NCBI GenBank assembly: GCA_018907035.1
Contig: JACCIC010000138.1
Coordinates: 146,501-210,500 of the forward strand
Source: Sycobia sp. Sy_11
Taxonomy: Eukaryota; Arthropoda; Insecta; Hymenoptera; Epichrysomallidae
Direction: 5' to 3'
DNA length: 64,000 nucleotides
Under the pieces are notes generated by a model that did no database searches, was not told the origin of the DNA, and saw nothing but the letters and a program-made list of their open reading frames with translations. Made by a program: the position numbers and the translations under genes. Of the stretch, positions 62,010 to 64,000 are shown one piece after another (position 1 is the stretch's first letter; each line of letters starts with the position of its first letter).

Positions 62010-64000
62010 TGAATCTTTCACGCCGAGGAATATATATCGTATATACACTTACACGAACAAATCATGAAATAAGCACGCAAGAAGAACAGAAACATAAAGG
62101 AAACTGTCAGTGACCCTAATAGCACAGAACGTTTTCAAAACGTTGTAAACACGCTTTTATTTGAACGTTAAAGCATTTTCAAAGTAAGCCTTTTTACACA
62201 GAAAATTCTATAGAACGCTTTAATGATGCCGCGTATGTCTGCAAAATGGCGTTCTCAAATTGTAACAAACATATTTAAAGACGTTTAACAAACGTTTTAT
62301 GCTTTTACGAAACTTTATAAAACGCTTATTGATAGTAAGTGGAATATTCATGAAACGTTTAAAAGAAAAACATGTTTTATAGTTAAAAATCCATTCCACT
62401 CTAATAACAGTAAAACGCTTAAGAACGATTTTTAATAGATATAAGAAATGTATTTAAAAAATGAACAAAAACAAAGTTGATGGAAATACATATAATTATT
62501 TAAGAAAATATTTTGAAACAAAAAGAAACATATCAAAATTAATATCTGAATACAAACGACTAGCTTAATTAATATAATGTATATACTAAATATTTGTTAT
62601 AAGATATAAGTATTAGTATAGTTCTATATTTTTATAATAAGCTTCTTAAATATTATATATTTATATACATTTTATAAGACTCTAAAATAAAAGTTTTGCA
62701 ATAAGCCACTGGAGATCAATTTTTAAGAATTTAAACAAGCAATAAAATAAAAAAAAAAATTATAACATTTCAGTGTCAGAGTCATATTCTTTTTTTTCAT
62801 CTGTTTCTACTGCTTAAGTCTTAGGTCCAATATTTTATGATCTTTGCCTCCATAATTTTTATCTAAAAGCAAAGATATTTAAAATATAATAAGCATAAAT
62901 ACTTAACTGTAAAATCGTTGTATATTGTTTGATGTAAGAATGCAAGTAAATAAGTCCGACAAAAGCAATGTTTAACTATACTAAATACAACTAAATTTTA
63001 ACTGAACTTTATACATAAAAAGCAAAAATGACAGTAAACTTATTTAAGTATATTATGTGATTGACAAATTTTTAATGAATAATGATATTCAAAATAATCA
63101 ACCGTATAATAATTTTTTCCTAATTTCTACAGTTTAATCTTTTCTACAATAATAGTCATTCGTACAATTCATTAAAAGCAAGAAAATTTATATAAATTTA
63201 TAAAATTCTAATTTTATAAATACGAGAATAAATATAATATAATTTTGATTCAATAATAATAAATTTACAGATAGTTACAGTTACATATGCAATAAACAAT
63301 ATTGTAATCATATTTTATGTGATTTCGCCCCGATCATCTTCCGACTTCCCATCTCGCGTCCAACCCGACCTTTCCGACTGATGGGTTGATATTGACTGTT
63401 GACCGCGACCTTCTGCTTGATGTACACTACGAGTTGCTGTTCACTGGGCTGGATCAGCTGATACAAACTTCGTTCTGCTTTGTTCATTTTGCAGTCTCGT
63501 ATGGTTTGTTTAAATTCTGAAATATGGTCTGCATTTCTAAAATCTGACGATCGCGGTTCGAGCACTATGATTAGGATGCTCCAGTGCTCCTTGCTCTTTT
63601 AGTTTATTTATTTAATTTTATGTGTATAATTATTGAAAATATTCGTATAGATATATATCTCTTCTATATATATTCCTATATTTGAACAAATTTTCTAGAT
63701 ATTAGCAACATTTATTTACAACATTAACAACATTTCAACAAATTAGCCCTAGTAATGTTTCTGCATCGATAAAATTGTTCATTTTATGAAATGAATACAA
63801 ATGAAAAAAAAACTTTTCATTTATGATTTATACCAAACGAATAATTATCGAAAGGTGACATTTTTAGGTTTTAAGATTAGTAAAATTATTTGATTCAGTA
63901 GATGCAAAATGCTCATTTCTAATCTACTAGTATATAATTTTTATTTTGTAGCCTCAGAAACATACTTTTTTTAAATTATGAACACATTTTACATTGGTAA
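62010..64000. other. 3' flank of the Ly6 gene and intergenic sequence
   Basis: The Ly6 3' UTR, a patch at 62125-62420 rich in AACGTT/AAACGC words, then AT-rich sequence. A GC-richer open frame of about 85 codons sits on the minus strand at 63308-63562 and was not recognised. No other gene is seen. Confidence 0.5.
62686..62691 (+). terminator. Candidate poly(A) signal of the Ly6 gene
   Basis: AATAAA about 680 bases after the stop codon. Other A/T-rich variants are possible nearer the gene. Confidence 0.35.

Overview
The window is nuclear DNA from an insect. Genes are split by short GT-AG introns, codons and splice sites are typical of arthropods, and the genes include two arthropod-type SMYD (SET+MYND) paralogues. 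The AT-rich background, dense (TA)n tracts and degraded mariner elements would suit a wasp or another hymenopteran, but that order-level guess is inference. There are no bacterial features and no CRISPR.

Layout, left to right: (1) a GC-rich terminal exon of an MFS (SLC22-like) transporter at 1641-1910, whose upstream exons lie outside the window; (2) ZCCHC9-like zinc-knuckle protein (+, 5567-7278); (3) LIN54-like CXC protein (-, 12952-9027, 11 coding exons); (4) COP9 signalosome subunit 4 (+, 16590-18487, 7 exons, one apparent GC-AG intron); (5) VDAC/porin (-, 21478-19336, 5 exons); (6) two head-to-tail SMYD-type genes (+, 25865-32873 and 33833-41576), whose very GC-rich exons sit in AT-rich, microsatellite-filled introns; (7) erlin (+, 43500-44775); (8) LAMTOR3 (+, 45884-46665); (9) glyoxylate/hydroxypyruvate reductase (-, 50231-47139, 6 exons); (10) a Ly6/uPAR-type secreted, probably GPI-anchored protein (+, 56014-62009, 3 exons, one 4.6 kb intron). 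I assembled exons by hand from splice signals, reading-frame continuity and family knowledge. Every joined frame closes exactly, and the protein lengths (542, 798, 412, 283, 517, 559, 321, 124, 318 and 157 residues) fit the families, except for a long N-terminus on ZCCHC9.

The genes form no pathway. Most are housekeeping: rRNA/snoRNA-linked zinc knuckles, MuvB/DREAM transcriptional control, cullin deneddylation, mitochondrial outer-membrane transport, ER membrane microdomains, the Ragulator scaffold and 2-hydroxyacid metabolism. They are packed in convergent pairs (ZCCHC9/LIN54, CSN4/VDAC, LAMTOR3/GRHPR). The accessory material is the SMYD pair, two internally deleted mariner elements (52487-53214 and 58946-59695), a fold-back element at 49438-49549, a long inverted repeat at 3737-4826 and about thirty microsatellites.

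No convincing wholly new system was found. The most useful leads are the SMYD tandem with a degenerate SET motif in the second copy, the GC-AG intron in CSN4, and the parallel core-deleted mariners.
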